DNA of 60,928 bases from Clostridiales bacterium (GCA_017617935.1 JAFZVF010000100.1:1-60928), one strand, 5' to 3'. Shown: positions 32,221 to 41,747, numbered from the stretch's first letter. Numbers and translations: made by a program. Notes: generated by a model not told the origin, from the sequence alone.

Positions 32221-33564
32221 TCACTTGAAAACGTGGATCTCGTGGGAATCCTTGTAGGCTTCCCATCCGGGATTGCCATTGCGGGCGAAGTCTGACCACG
32301 CTTTGCGCATCTCTATTCCAAGGCCTTCCGCCTCCGGCTCGAGAGCGTTGTTTTCAGGCGATCTGGCTTCCCTGTCAGGCTCGGTTTTAGAGCCGAAGAG
32401 CACCGGCACTTCGTCCGCGTGACGGCACCATTTTTCGTATCGGTATTCATAGAGCCAGACCTTGCCTGCATATGAGGAAACGATGTCCATCATGGGCTTT
32501 TTGTAGACCTTGTGGGTAAGGTCGTCAGACAGGCGCCGTCTTAGGTTTTTGCCCCATTTTGTATCGAGCTTGAAAAGCGTTGGGGCGTAAGGCAGGAGAA
32601 GGGTAGGGAACCCGTTCGTAAAAAGGTCCGCTTCGTGCATGACCGTTCCGATCAGCATCGGCTTGTCGGAAGAGACGACTGCCTTCGCAGGGTAGTCCTT
32701 AAGGGTCTTTCCGTCGATGACGGGAGAGAAGACGCAGGTGACCTCGCCGCCCGCGCGGACGCGGATCTTTATCTTTCTGTTCGCCCGGTAGACCTTTATG
32801 CGGTCGGCCTCCATTATCCTTTCAGGTGTCTTCTTGCTAATGCCGAGCATTCTCAGATACATTCTGGTGAGCCTTTCGCTCTGTTCGGGCGACCAGAAGG
32901 AGTCGATGCAGGCGGATTGGACGATCGACTTGGCGAAAAGGTGCTTCGCCTCGGGCATCGTCATGAGGGCCAGTATGCAGGCGGCTCCGGAAGACTGCCC
33001 GAAAAGCGTAACGTTTGTTGGGTCTCCGCCAAATGCCGCAATGTTCTTGTTGACGAATTCAAGAGCCTTGATCTGGTCATAAAGGCCGCAGTTCATTTCG
33101 AATCGGTCACTTAGGCAATTCAGGTTCATGAAGCCGTAGAGGTTGAGCCTGTAGTTGAAGTCAACGAGGATCGTTCCAGTTTCTTTTGCAAAACGGGTAA
33201 GGTCATAGACCATGTCGTCAGACTTTTCGCTTATCCGTCCCGTGCCTCCGGTTGCATACGATCCTCCGTGGATCCAGACGAGGACGGGGAGGCCTTCTCC
33301 CGCGCCTTCGGGAACGCATACGTTCATGTAAAGGCAGTCCTGGCCGGTATAGCTTATATAGTGGCGTGAACTGTAACCCTGAATGGAATTGCGGCCGCCC
33401 TTTTCCGCCTTGAGGATCCCGTCCCATGGTTCAGGGTCTTGCGGATGACGGAAGGCCAGAGCGCCTACGGGGGCTTTTGCGTATGGAATCCCGAGAAATT
33501 CCAGGCATCCGTTTTTTGCGATGCCGGAAACTTTGCCATAGGATGTCTCGATTATCTGTTCCAT
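32221..33564 (-). CDS. Type-B carboxylesterase
   Basis: The 447 residues form an alpha/beta hydrolase of the carboxylesterase/para-nitrobenzyl-esterase family. The start GKVSGIAKNGCLEFLGIPYA, the oxyanion loop HGGSY (99-103) and the nucleophile elbow GQSSG (Ser 191) are clear. The Glu and His of the triad should lie in the 270-380 region, where YRYEKWCRHADEVPVLFG supplies a His before the family's conserved VPFVFG-like block. No signal peptide is present, so it is cytoplasmic. It probably hydrolyses aromatic or short acyl esters, possibly from plant polymers; the substrate is not determined. Confidence 0.87.
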   Translation of the reverse strand: MEQIIETSYGKVSGIAKNGCLEFLGIPYAKAPVGALAFRHPQDPEPWDGILKAEKGGRNSIQGYSSRHYISYTGQDCLYMNVCVPEGAGEGLPVLVWIHGGSYATGGTGRISEKSDDMVYDLTRFAKETGTILVDFNYRLNLYGFMNLNCLSDRFEMNCGLYDQIKALEFVNKNIAAFGGDPTNVTLFGQSSGAACILALMTMPEAKHLFAKSIVQSACIDSFWSPEQSERLTRMYLRMLGISKKTPERIMEADRIKVYRANRKIKIRVRAGGEVTCVFSPVIDGKTLKDYPAKAVVSSDKPMLIGTVMHEADLFTNGFPTLLLPYAPTLFKLDTKWGKNLRRRLSDDLTHKVYKKPMMDIVSSYAGKVWLYEYRYEKWCRHADEVPVLFGSKTEPDREARSPENNALEPEAEGLGIEMRKAWSDFARNGNPGWEAYKDSHEIHVFK

Positions 33565-33703
33565 AAATGTCTGCAGTCAGTTCGTTATCGTCGGGACTCT
33601 ACGTATATTGACAATTATATAGCAAGAAATGTCACATTATCAGCATTTTTACAAAAGAATATGATATATCGCGCGTAACAATTTGTTCATAATATATTTA
33701 TAT

Positions 33704-33731
33704 TTGTTCACACCACTAATTATAATATAAC
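33704..33731 (+). promoter_or_regulatory. Probable promoter of the XrtG operon
   Basis: TTGTTC (33704-33709) and TATAAC (33726-33731), 16-nt spacer; a perfect TATAAT at 33721-33726 overlaps. The 207-nt gap 33565-33771 is very AT-rich and holds TTGTTCA twice (33683 and 33704). No gene is seen in it. Confidence 0.45.
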
Positions 33732-33771
33732 GGGGTTGATCTTTCGCAAATACTCTAGAGGAAAGATTGTT

Positions 33772-35520
33772 ATGAATCGATTTGCAAAAAAGCTGACTGC
33801 GACGGCAGCAGCACTGGCGCTCCTTTTGACGGTACCTGCAGCGGCGGCACCGTCGTTTGTTGTTTTCGCGGAGGAAGAAGTTCAGGAAACCGAATCTTCC
33901 AAAGCCACCAAGCCCACGGAGACTTCCAAGCCCAAGGAAACCGTTAAGGAGACGAAGGCTGCCTCAAAGCCTTCCGAGACGGTGAAGGAGACCGAGCCTT
34001 CCAAGCCCTCTGAGACCGCAAAGCCTGTGGAGAGCTCCAAGCCCGCTGAAACAACCAAAGAGACTGAATCCTCCAAGCCGGCTGAGACTACAAAGTCCAC
34101 CGAGCCTTCTGATACTTCCAAGAAGGAAGAGCCTGAAGAGACAACGGCTCCTTCAGAGCCTTCCGAGACCAAGGAAGCCAATGAACCCGAAGAGACCAAG
34201 GAAACTGAAGAGGCAACGGAGCCTTCTGAAACGACGGCAGGCGAGACCGAGCCCACTGAATCTTCAGAACCTTCTGAAACGACCGAACCCGACGCAACCG
34301 AGACGGTCAAGCCGAGTCATGCGGCAAAAGTGGCTGCAAGGGGTCAGTACTCGGGCATCAACATCGACGGCAAGTTTTCCGATTGGGACAGTGTCGTCAA
34401 ATACGATTTTCTTCAGGCAGAGAACAGCAACGTAAACTACGCGGCGATCGTTTGGGACGGAGATTGGATCTACATATATCTCGATGAGGTCCAGCAGAAT
34501 TCCGCAACCTGGTCCGGACCTGAAAGATACGGCGACTTCGTCATCACGACCGACGTCGGATATGATCTAATGGTAAGCCTTCGTAATAACGGAGCGAATG
34601 GCAACAAGGTCTTGGTTACCAATAAGAAGCTCGGAAAAGAGCTTACTTCGGAAAACGGCGGCATCAAGGTCGCTTTCAACAGCGATTATGCCACATGGGG
34701 AAAGCCCACTTTGACTGAGATTGCGATCCCGACTTCGATCCTTCCCGATTACATATCCAAGATCTCGTTCGGTTACTATCTTGGCAAGCCTGTTATCAAG
34801 AACGTTGCAAACCTTCATCCCGTGGTGGATCAGGACGATCCTCATGCTCACGATGAAAATGACGGCAGCAAGATCAAGATCGACGGCGATTACAGGGATT
34901 GGAAGAACTTCCCTCACCAAACCATCGAATATGACAAGAACGGACCTCAGCACAACTATGCTGACGCTCACGGCGCAATCTACCAGAAGGATGCGAAGAC
35001 GGTATACGTTCATGGCTTCACAAATGACTTCGATCCTCCGTTTGCATGGTATGACGGAAACCAGTTCCTCGAGGTTACCCTGACGCTGGGCGGCAGAACG
35101 ACAAAGATGATAGGCTGCCTTATTGGAAAAGACGGAAGCATCGACTGGGATGCTTCAAGGCAGGACAGGCACTATGCCCCGGGCACTTATAAGTTTGCCC
35201 TTTTCGATCCGAACGGAAATCATGCGACGACCAACATCAAGAACATAGACCCTGGCGATTACTTCTATGGCTATCAGTATCTGACGGTCGGTGAGCACGT
35301 TGATGAGACGGAGTTCTACATCGATACGGAAACCTTGGCGAAGAAGCTTCATCTGTCGCTTTCCCAGTCAGCTGAACTTAAGGTGTATTTCCACCGTGTA
35401 GGTAAGGAGCCGCTCATTGCTTCCGGCATTTCGACCGGCCCGATCTTTGTATTGGCCCTTACTTCGGTAGCGGCAGGTTCGTATTACGTTTTCACACGTA
35501 GGAAGAGAAGGCAGGCTTGA
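33772..35520 (+). CDS. Surface protein with Firmicu-CTERM-like sorting tail, XrtG substrate
   Basis: The 582 residues start with a signal peptide (MNRFAKKLTATAAALALLLT, cut near residue 33). A disordered Ser/Thr/Pro/Glu/Lys region (about 34-195) follows, with many SKPSETxKET-like units. Two related beta domains start INIDGKFSDWDSV and IKIDGDYRDWKNF. The C-terminus has one helix (GISTGPIFVLALTSVAAGSY) and a basic end RRKRRQA. That tripartite tail and the IDGxxxDW domains match proteins sorted by exosortase G in Firmicutes. The ATG 33772 is preceded by GAGGAAAG; an upstream in-frame start at 33736 would spoil the signal peptide. It overlaps xrtG. The Ser/Thr region is a likely glycosylation target. 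Confidence 0.87.
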   Translation: MNRFAKKLTATAAALALLLTVPAAAAPSFVVFAEEEVQETESSKATKPTETSKPKETVKETKAASKPSETVKETEPSKPSETAKPVESSKPAETTKETESSKPAETTKSTEPSDTSKKEEPEETTAPSEPSETKEANEPEETKETEEATEPSETTAGETEPTESSEPSETTEPDATETVKPSHAAKVAARGQYSGINIDGKFSDWDSVVKYDFLQAENSNVNYAAIVWDGDWIYIYLDEVQQNSATWSGPERYGDFVITTDVGYDLMVSLRNNGANGNKVLVTNKKLGKELTSENGGIKVAFNSDYATWGKPTLTEIAIPTSILPDYISKISFGYYLGKPVIKNVANLHPVVDQDDPHAHDENDGSKIKIDGDYRDWKNFPHQTIEYDKNGPQHNYADAHGAIYQKDAKTVYVHGFTNDFDPPFAWYDGNQFLEVTLTLGGRTTKMIGCLIGKDGSIDWDASRQDRHYAPGTYKFALFDPNGNHATTNIKNIDPGDYFYGYQYLTVGEHVDETEFYIDTETLAKKLHLSLSQSAELKVYFHRVGKEPLIASGISTGPIFVLALTSVAAGSYYVFTRRKRRQA

Positions 35521-36164
35521 AGATAGTTATCGCCATTCTGGCTGTTTTACTATGGATAGGTCTGCTTGAAATCCTGCGCAGAGCGGATCTCAAGTTTTGG
35601 CGCTATCTCGCCGGCAGCTGCGGAGCCTTTCTTCTCCTGATGATACTCGTCCGGCCATACGTGACGGTTCCCCTTGCGAGGCTCGTTGCAGCATTTGCGG
35701 GCATCATAGGGAAGCTGTCAGGTACCTATCAGGCATATTTCAGATACGGCGTTATCTTTATCCAGTCGGCAAAAGGCGCGATCACGGTCAATATCGATCT
35801 TGAGTGTTCCGGCGTAATAGAGATAGCGGCGTTTCTTTCTCTTTTGTTCCTTTTCTCCGTTTACAAGGTGCCTGAGCGCATCTACGTCGGGATCATCGGA
35901 ACGCTTTACACGATAATCACGAACGCTTTGAGAATATCCATAATCTGCTTCGTGATCCACTTCTTTGGCACGGACTACTACTATTTCGCACACACCTTCG
36001 TCGGAAGGATCGTTTTCTATGTGCTGCAGGTGGTCCTTTACTTCTTCGTCTTTACAAGACCGCAGATCAAGCGCACGCAGACCGGCGGATTTACTTACAA
36101 CGTTGCCGGAAGTGAGCCTGAAAAGCCAGCGGAACTGACGGAAACGGAGGAGAAGCAGGCATGA
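35517..36164 (+). CDS. xrtG: Exosortase family protein XrtG
   Basis: The 215 residues form a polytopic membrane protein with about six helices. The exosortase triad is in place: Cys 97 in LECSG, Arg 139 in NALRIS and His 159 in FAHTFVGR. It should cut the C-terminal sorting tail of substrates such as the preceding protein outside the membrane. The start is a TTG that overlaps the previous TGA (35517-35520), with AGAAGGCAGG just before. Its last bases overlap the glycosyltransferase gene (ATGA). The C-terminal 40 residues are an acidic tail of no recognised kind. Confidence 0.9.
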   Translation: MKIVIAILAVLLWIGLLEILRRADLKFWRYLAGSCGAFLLLMILVRPYVTVPLARLVAAFAGIIGKLSGTYQAYFRYGVIFIQSAKGAITVNIDLECSGVIEIAAFLSLLFLFSVYKVPERIYVGIIGTLYTIITNALRISIICFVIHFFGTDYYYFAHTFVGRIVFYVLQVVLYFFVFTRPQIKRTQTGGFTYNVAGSEPEKPAELTETEEKQA

Positions 36165-37543
36165 ACGAGTTCATGACGAATTTCCTGAATCCCTTCTTCT
36201 ACTGGGTCGCGTGGATCATCATCCCGATCCTTGTCGAAGTCATTCCTTCCATCTTCTCGTTCTTCAGCCTTCTGATACACAGGAACAAGCACAAGAACAA
36301 CAAGGACCCGCTCATCTGGCCCGACATCGTGCTCGTCGTTCCCGTCTACAATTCCGAGAAGAGCATTGAAGCCTGCCTTAAGTCCATTCACGAGAGTGAT
36401 TATCCGAATGACCGCATGGAGATCTACATGGTCAACAACAAGAGCTCCGACAAGAGCTTTGACGCCTTCATGCGCGCTCAAAAGAAATACAGCGAGTTAA
36501 GGGTATCCTGGCTCAATTCCGGACAGGGCAAGTCCCGTGCTTTAAACCTTGCGATCTACAACAGCAACGGCAAGTACATGATCAACATCGACTCGGACGG
36601 AAAGCTTGAAAAGACCGCCCTCACGAGGATGATCAGGCACATGGAGAATGAACCCGAGGTCTCCTGCCTCACCGGTTCGATCCTTACGAGGCCCGGCGAG
36701 ATAGAGAAGATCAAGACCTTCAAGGGCAGGCTCTTGAGGCGCCTTGAGTTCTGCGAATACGCCCAGGCGTTCCTCGCAGGAAGAAACTATGCTTCCGAAA
36801 AGGGCAGGATGTACACCTTGTCTGGCGCCTTCTCCGCGTTCAGGCTCGATACCATCAGAAAGTCCCATCTCTACAATACGGAGACGATCTCGGAAGACAC
36901 TGAGATCACGTTCCAGATGCGTTACCTCCAGAAGCAGAAGGTCGGCATCTGCGTTGACGCACTCTATTTCACGGATCCGATCGAAGACGTCAACAAGCTC
37001 TACACCCAGCGTCAGAGGTGGCAGAGGGGATCCCTCGAGGTCGCCCAGCTCTATCCGCAGAGTCAGCTTAAGCCCTGGAGGTTCGTGAAGGACGTCAACG
37101 TCAGGACGCTCCTTTTCGACCACACCTTCGCATTCCCCAGAATGATCTGGTATCTGGCGCTCATCTATCTCATGACCAATGGTTATTCGAGCGTGGTCGT
37201 CCTTTCGTCGATCGCCGCGATATTCCTTTTCTACATCCTGTGCGGATATCTCTATTTCCATATAGCGATCTACCTGCTCAAGCCGTTCCCTGAGATCCAG
37301 AAGTACTACCGCAAGCAAAGGCTCGTGGTGGCATTGCTTCCGGGATACAACTTCGTGGTGTTCTTCATAAGACTTGCAGGCATCATCAACAGCATGAATA
37401 CGAAGAGCTCGTGGAAGACCGATACCCTTACGAGGGAATGGGACAAATTCCTGTCGACGACCAGAGCGGTGTTCAAGAAGTTTACGAATGCAATTAAGAA
37501 ATTCAGGAATAAGATAAATTACGAGGATCTGTACAATGAGTAA
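36161..37543 (+). CDS. XrtG-associated family 2 glycosyltransferase
   Basis: The 460-residue membrane enzyme has one N-terminal helix (about 10-40) and several C-terminal ones (from about 320). The GT2 core is complete: LVVPVYNSEKSIEACL, the nucleotide-sugar site IDSDGKLE, SGAFSAFR, EDTEITFQ and QRQRWQRG. The QxxRW motif and membrane topology are those of processive or polymerising synthases. In Firmicutes this gene regularly follows xrtG and may make or export a glycan attached to sorted proteins. It overlaps xrtG and the next gene. Confidence 0.9.
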   Translation: MNEFMTNFLNPFFYWVAWIIIPILVEVIPSIFSFFSLLIHRNKHKNNKDPLIWPDIVLVVPVYNSEKSIEACLKSIHESDYPNDRMEIYMVNNKSSDKSFDAFMRAQKKYSELRVSWLNSGQGKSRALNLAIYNSNGKYMINIDSDGKLEKTALTRMIRHMENEPEVSCLTGSILTRPGEIEKIKTFKGRLLRRLEFCEYAQAFLAGRNYASEKGRMYTLSGAFSAFRLDTIRKSHLYNTETISEDTEITFQMRYLQKQKVGICVDALYFTDPIEDVNKLYTQRQRWQRGSLEVAQLYPQSQLKPWRFVKDVNVRTLLFDHTFAFPRMIWYLALIYLMTNGYSSVVVLSSIAAIFLFYILCGYLYFHIAIYLLKPFPEIQKYYRKQRLVVALLPGYNFVVFFIRLAGIINSMNTKSSWKTDTLTREWDKFLSTTRAVFKKFTNAIKKFRNKINYEDLYNE

Positions 37544-38615
37544 TTCAAGAGCGAAATACATAACTGCGGTTACCATATGCACGTTGTTTGTCGCAGTGCT
37601 TCTTGCGGGTTTCGCATGGTGGGAGATCTTTAACTACGAACAGGGCGTCGCAGAGCTTTACGCTCAGGAACAGGACGGTTACGTCGAGATAGTCGCCAGA
37701 CAGATCGAACGCTACGGTGACGTCGCGGGCGACAAGTTCGTTGAAGACACGATCGAGATGCTCGACTCGACCTCCCAAAGATACTGGACGCTCGACAACT
37801 CACAGTACTTCCTTTTCGTAAAGAGCATCAACGATACCGACGTATACAAGACTTTTTCAACCGACACTTTCTATAACACGCAGAGCGCGCAGAGCTTCCT
37901 TAAGATCCTCAAGAAGGGAACCGTTACGCATTCGATCATCAGATTGGACGGATACAAGTACGTCGCGTCAGGCATCATCTTCGAGTATGCGGGTACGGAA
38001 TACCGTCTCTGCCTGCTCACGGATTACGACGTCATGCTGACGAACAACGCTTATCTTAGCAGCAAGCTTTACCTGCTCATCGACCTCATCATCATGATCG
38101 CCATAGTCGTCATCGTATGCATCTTCTTCGCGATCCGTCTGTCTGACGAGAGGAAGAAGGTCCATGACACCAAGGAAGTCAACATGCAGCTCAACAGGTA
38201 CATCGACTTCCTCGACAATGCAGTCATGGGAAGGAACTCGACGGCCATTATTACCGGCGAAGGCAAGATAATGCACCTGATCCACAGGATGGAGGAAAGA
38301 AAGCTCTATCCCTGCACTTTCGTTGACGTGAAGCTCGACACGGACAAGATGATCCCCTTCTATGAAACTTACAAGGACAAGTTCAAAAAGGGCATAGTAT
38401 GGATCAGATACAGCAGGGACAATTACATTCTGGTATTCGGAAAACTTAAGAAGGACGAAGCGCTCAATTTCTTTGACAACACCGTCACTGAATGGAAGCG
38501 CGGTCTTGGAGATTCCGGCATCGAGGTCAAGGCTCTGGAAGCCGGCGCTTCGACCGGCGTGCTTACGGTCTACAGGCTGCTCGTTACGGGCGGCGGCTTC
38601 AAGGAAGAGGAATAA
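37536..38615 (+). CDS. Membrane sensor-like protein with degenerate GGDEF-like domain
   Basis: The 359 residues have a helix at about 9-30, an outer region of about 140 residues with Cache-like features (YVEIVARQIERYGDVAGDKF; SINDTDVYKTFSTDTFY), a second helix (about 174-200), and a cytoplasmic tail. In the tail, IVWIRYSRDNYILVFGKLKK sits where a GGDEF enzyme would have RxGGDEFxxxL, but the signature and metal sites are missing, so it should not make c-di-GMP. Similar genes accompany XrtG cassettes; whether it binds c-di-GMP or senses the envelope is unknown. Overlaps the glycosyltransferase by 8 nt. Confidence 0.65.
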   Translation: MSNSRAKYITAVTICTLFVAVLLAGFAWWEIFNYEQGVAELYAQEQDGYVEIVARQIERYGDVAGDKFVEDTIEMLDSTSQRYWTLDNSQYFLFVKSINDTDVYKTFSTDTFYNTQSAQSFLKILKKGTVTHSIIRLDGYKYVASGIIFEYAGTEYRLCLLTDYDVMLTNNAYLSSKLYLLIDLIIMIAIVVIVCIFFAIRLSDERKKVHDTKEVNMQLNRYIDFLDNAVMGRNSTAIITGEGKIMHLIHRMEERKLYPCTFVDVKLDTDKMIPFYETYKDKFKKGIVWIRYSRDNYILVFGKLKKDEALNFFDNTVTEWKRGLGDSGIEVKALEAGASTGVLTVYRLLVTGGGFKEEE

Positions 38616-38628
38616 GGAGGATTAAAAG

Positions 38629-39075
38629 ATGCTCAGATACTACAGGATCAAGGCATATCTCAACGCAAACCACTTTGTCGTTTTTGACGGCAAGAAGGGC
38701 AAGACCCACCCTCACACATGGGAGTTCGTTGCCACCGTCTACACGAAGAATGACAGCATCGTAAAGTTTACCGATACCGAGAAGGCGATAATGAGCGTTT
38801 TCGAGCCTTATCAGGACAGGGTATTGAATGAGATCGAGCCGTTTACGGCCATCATTCCGTCATTGGAAAACATAACCGAGTATTTCGCGACCAACATTTC
38901 TGAAGCGGTCAGGCCTTTTGACTTCCACCTCAGAAGATTCGAGGGAAGCGAGACGCCCGTAAGAACCTACGGCGTCAGATTCCCCGAGGTGGGCGACGGC
39001 TCTGAAGACGAAGACGCTGACAGCGTGGAGGCCGCTATCGCGCGCCTGGAGGAGGGCAGTGGATACAAGGGCTGA
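38629..39075 (+). CDS. 6-pyruvoyl-tetrahydropterin-synthase-like protein of the XrtG cassette
   Basis: The 148 residues show a QueD/PTPS-type fold with three His zinc ligands, in AYLNANHFVVFD and KTHPHTWEF. The catalytic Cys that precedes the HxH motif in QueD (CxxxHGH) is Lys here (KGKTHPH), so ordinary pterin or carboxy-tetrahydropterin synthesis is unlikely. This agrees with the 'PTPS-related' type tied to XrtG. TAAGGAGG is a strong ribosome site, 8 nt before the ATG. Its end overlaps the next gene by 17 nt. An acidic extension follows the fold. Confidence 0.82.
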   Translation: MLRYYRIKAYLNANHFVVFDGKKGKTHPHTWEFVATVYTKNDSIVKFTDTEKAIMSVFEPYQDRVLNEIEPFTAIIPSLENITEYFATNISEAVRPFDFHLRRFEGSETPVRTYGVRFPEVGDGSEDEDADSVEAAIARLEEGSGYKG

Positions 39076-41590
39076 CAGAACAAAGCGTGCGCTGTTCATT
39101 TGCGCTGACGTTCTAATCAACCTGGCGGTCACCGTTCTGATCGTCCTGTTGGTCAAGAAGAACGTTCTCCTGTTCAAGGGCGCCGACTCGATGTATCACG
39201 TATACAGGGGCGGCTGGGTCTTGGACGGGCTCAAATCAGGCAACTTATGGCAGCTTTACAACCCCATCTGGTACAACGGCGTCGAGCTGATGCGTTACTG
39301 GCCGCCGGCCGCCGCATATCTCATGGCCTTCTGCCGCTGGATCGCGTCCTTCATTCCTTCTTTTGCCGATACCGGAGCGGCATACGGCGGATTCGCCGTT
39401 TACTGCGGCTTCATATACTTTATCGGCGCGACGTCATGGAACATTGTCGGATACAGGAAGAACAGGCCGTTGTTCGGTACGGTCGCCGGCATCCTCTGGT
39501 TCTTCATGCCTACCGGGATCTACGTGCTGTTCAGCGACGGAAACCTCCCGAGAAGCCTCATCATGGCCTTTTTCCCGCTGGCATTCCTGTTCGTCAACGA
39601 ATACCTGAAGAAGGGCCGGAAGAAGGACTTCATCGGTACCGCCGTAATGTTCTTCATTATGAGCTGCTGCCACGTCGGCTATACCGGAATGGTAGCCATT
39701 GCCTGTATCATCTATTTCATCGTATACAGACTTTGCTGCTTCTCAGGCACCTCGAGGCTTGAAAAGGCCCGCCATAAGGATCTTGACCTTTTGGTGGCGA
39801 TCGTCTGCGGATTCCTCATGAGCGGCATATTCCTTTATCCCGCATTGAACGGCGGACTGGTCTCCAATTCGTCACACACGGATCAGACCGCGCGCACCTT
39901 CTTCCAAAGCTTTTTCACGACACTCAGCCCTTATGACAAGATAAAGTACGGTTATGAGGACCTTTATTTCGGACTTGCATCCTTCCTGATCGCCGTTTTC
40001 GGCATCTTCGGAGCAAAGCGCAGGGCAAGGCCCGGCTTCATCACGGCGGTGATCATAGTGCTCCTTACAACGAATACCGCATTCCCGATCCTGACTTCTC
40101 TGCCTGGCGGACAGTTCCTGTGGATGACCAGATTCCTTCAGATCGCTTCCGCCATGATCATCTTCTCGATGCTCGAATGGGACAGTCTGAAAAAGCCTTT
40201 GGCCGTCTTTGTTACCGTTCTTCTCATAGCTGACAGCCTTACCGTCATTCCGACGCTTTCCAAGACGGAGGGCATCGACAGGATGGAAGACTACTACGCT
40301 CAGATGGAGGAGTCGACTCTCGTCGATGAGGCAAGGAATGCGACAAAGAACCGCATCGCGCTCATGGACAGCGGAAAGGTCCTGCATAACGGCGTATCTT
40401 ACCTGACTGACTACAATGGCGGAGTTGCCCAGATCTTCGGCGCAGGCTGGGAGGCGGCTTCCACCTCAAAGCAGATCGCCCAGGTCAACGAGGCGTTTGA
40501 CTATGGTTACTACTACTTCATGTTTGACCGTTTGGCCGACATGGGCTGCGATACCATCCTGTTAAAGAAGGACGCTCCGCAGTTCTTCCCTTATAACGAG
40601 TCTGAAGCCGAAACGGCGGCTGCCGCTGCAAACTATGAAAAGATCGCCGATGAGGGAACGAACGTCGTCTTTTCGCTTAAGGGCGTCAGCGGAAACTTCG
40701 GTACCGTTGCCAAGTACAAGGGCCTTGCGATCGGAGACGGTGCATACTACATAACCATGATGTTCCCTTCCGTTGAGGAGGCGCCTGACGTTTACGTTGA
40801 CGATTTCAAGGTAGAGGAGCTTTCCAAGTACCCGATAATCTATCTCGACGGCTTCAAGTACCACGACGTTGAAAAGGCGGAGGAAATTATCAGGCAGGTC
40901 TCAAAGAACGGCACCAAGGTCTACATCCTTGCGGATGGCATTCCTGCAAACAAGAAGAGCCATACGCACAGATTCCTCGGAGTCGAGACCCAGTCCATCG
41001 AATTCGACAACGGCTATCCTACGCTGCAGACGAAGAAGATAGGCACATACGAAGCACCGCTCTTCCCGGACGAATACAGGCAGTGGAAGACCGTGTACAT
41101 GAACGGCCTGACAGAGATCGAAGGCTGGTCCGAGGTTCTCGGCGAGACCCTGCCATTCTATGGAAAGGGTGAGAACGAGAACATCACCTTCGTCGGCTAC
41201 AACCTTACCTATTACTTCGCGATAACGAAGGACAAGAACATTGGAGCATTGCTTTCGGGCATCGTTGAGACGTCGACCGAAGAGCTCCCCGAAAGAAAGG
41301 TCGTCCCTCTCAAGATCACGTACGCTCCCAAAAAGATCACCGTGGATTCACCGGAAGAAGGCGTCAACACTTCTCTTGCGGTCCATGACGTCTTCAAGGG
41401 CAACTTCACTGAGAAAAACCGCCTTGTATACGTGGGCAAGGGGACGACTGAGATTGGCATGCACTATCCGTATCTCGTTCAGGGCGTCCTCATGTCGGCA
41501 TTCGGAATCCTGGCCGCAGCCGTTTTCTCGATCTTCGTCAAACCTAGGGAAAAGCAGGGCGGAAGGTTCAGGTCCAAACAGGAGGATTGA
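39059..41590 (+). CDS. PTPS-related large integral membrane protein of the XrtG cassette
   Basis: The 843 residues have about ten membrane helices in the first 410 (glycosyltransferase-C-like, GADSMYHVYRGGWVLDGLKS in the first outer loop) and a long outer domain (about 420-800). A final helix (about 805-828) precedes a basic tail. This is the size and layout of the 'PTPS-related' membrane proteins that close XrtG cassettes. A sugar-transfer role is possible: the first loop has a D and an E/D in positions seen in GT-C enzymes, but this is inference. GTG start, AGGAGG-like site within the previous gene. Confidence 0.8.
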   Translation: MDTRADRTKRALFICADVLINLAVTVLIVLLVKKNVLLFKGADSMYHVYRGGWVLDGLKSGNLWQLYNPIWYNGVELMRYWPPAAAYLMAFCRWIASFIPSFADTGAAYGGFAVYCGFIYFIGATSWNIVGYRKNRPLFGTVAGILWFFMPTGIYVLFSDGNLPRSLIMAFFPLAFLFVNEYLKKGRKKDFIGTAVMFFIMSCCHVGYTGMVAIACIIYFIVYRLCCFSGTSRLEKARHKDLDLLVAIVCGFLMSGIFLYPALNGGLVSNSSHTDQTARTFFQSFFTTLSPYDKIKYGYEDLYFGLASFLIAVFGIFGAKRRARPGFITAVIIVLLTTNTAFPILTSLPGGQFLWMTRFLQIASAMIIFSMLEWDSLKKPLAVFVTVLLIADSLTVIPTLSKTEGIDRMEDYYAQMEESTLVDEARNATKNRIALMDSGKVLHNGVSYLTDYNGGVAQIFGAGWEAASTSKQIAQVNEAFDYGYYYFMFDRLADMGCDTILLKKDAPQFFPYNESEAETAAAAANYEKIADEGTNVVFSLKGVSGNFGTVAKYKGLAIGDGAYYITMMFPSVEEAPDVYVDDFKVEELSKYPIIYLDGFKYHDVEKAEEIIRQVSKNGTKVYILADGIPANKKSHTHRFLGVETQSIEFDNGYPTLQTKKIGTYEAPLFPDEYRQWKTVYMNGLTEIEGWSEVLGETLPFYGKGENENITFVGYNLTYYFAITKDKNIGALLSGIVETSTEELPERKVVPLKITYAPKKITVDSPEEGVNTSLAVHDVFKGNFTEKNRLVYVGKGTTEIGMHYPYLVQGVLMSAFGILAAAVFSIFVKPREKQGGRFRSKQED

Positions 41591-41660
41591 TCCCGTACGG
41601 TATTATGCCTATTGAGACGGTCGTTTGACGGCATATATTGTCTGAAACGTCTGTATATTT

Positions 41661-41689
41661 TTGACACCCTCTTCTATACAATTTTAAGT
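41661..41689 (+). promoter_or_regulatory. Possible promoter of the Na/Pi cotransporter gene
   Basis: A perfect TTGACA (41661-41666) is followed after 17 nt by TTAAGT (41684-41689), a weak -10. It lies 58 nt before the ATG. Confidence 0.4.
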
Positions 41690-41747
41690 GAGTAAAAAGG
41701 TATAGGATAGGCGTCGTGTCGGGCGTCTGAAAGAAGAGGGAAAAACT

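Noticed and set aside
33565..33771. Riboswitch in the AT-rich gap before the XrtG operon
   Set aside because: No stable stem or conserved aptamer pattern was seen; only promoter-like boxes.
36542..37582. 346-codon minus-strand frame opposite the glycosyltransferase
   Set aside because: Composition is that of an antisense shadow; the plus strand has a complete GT2 motif set.
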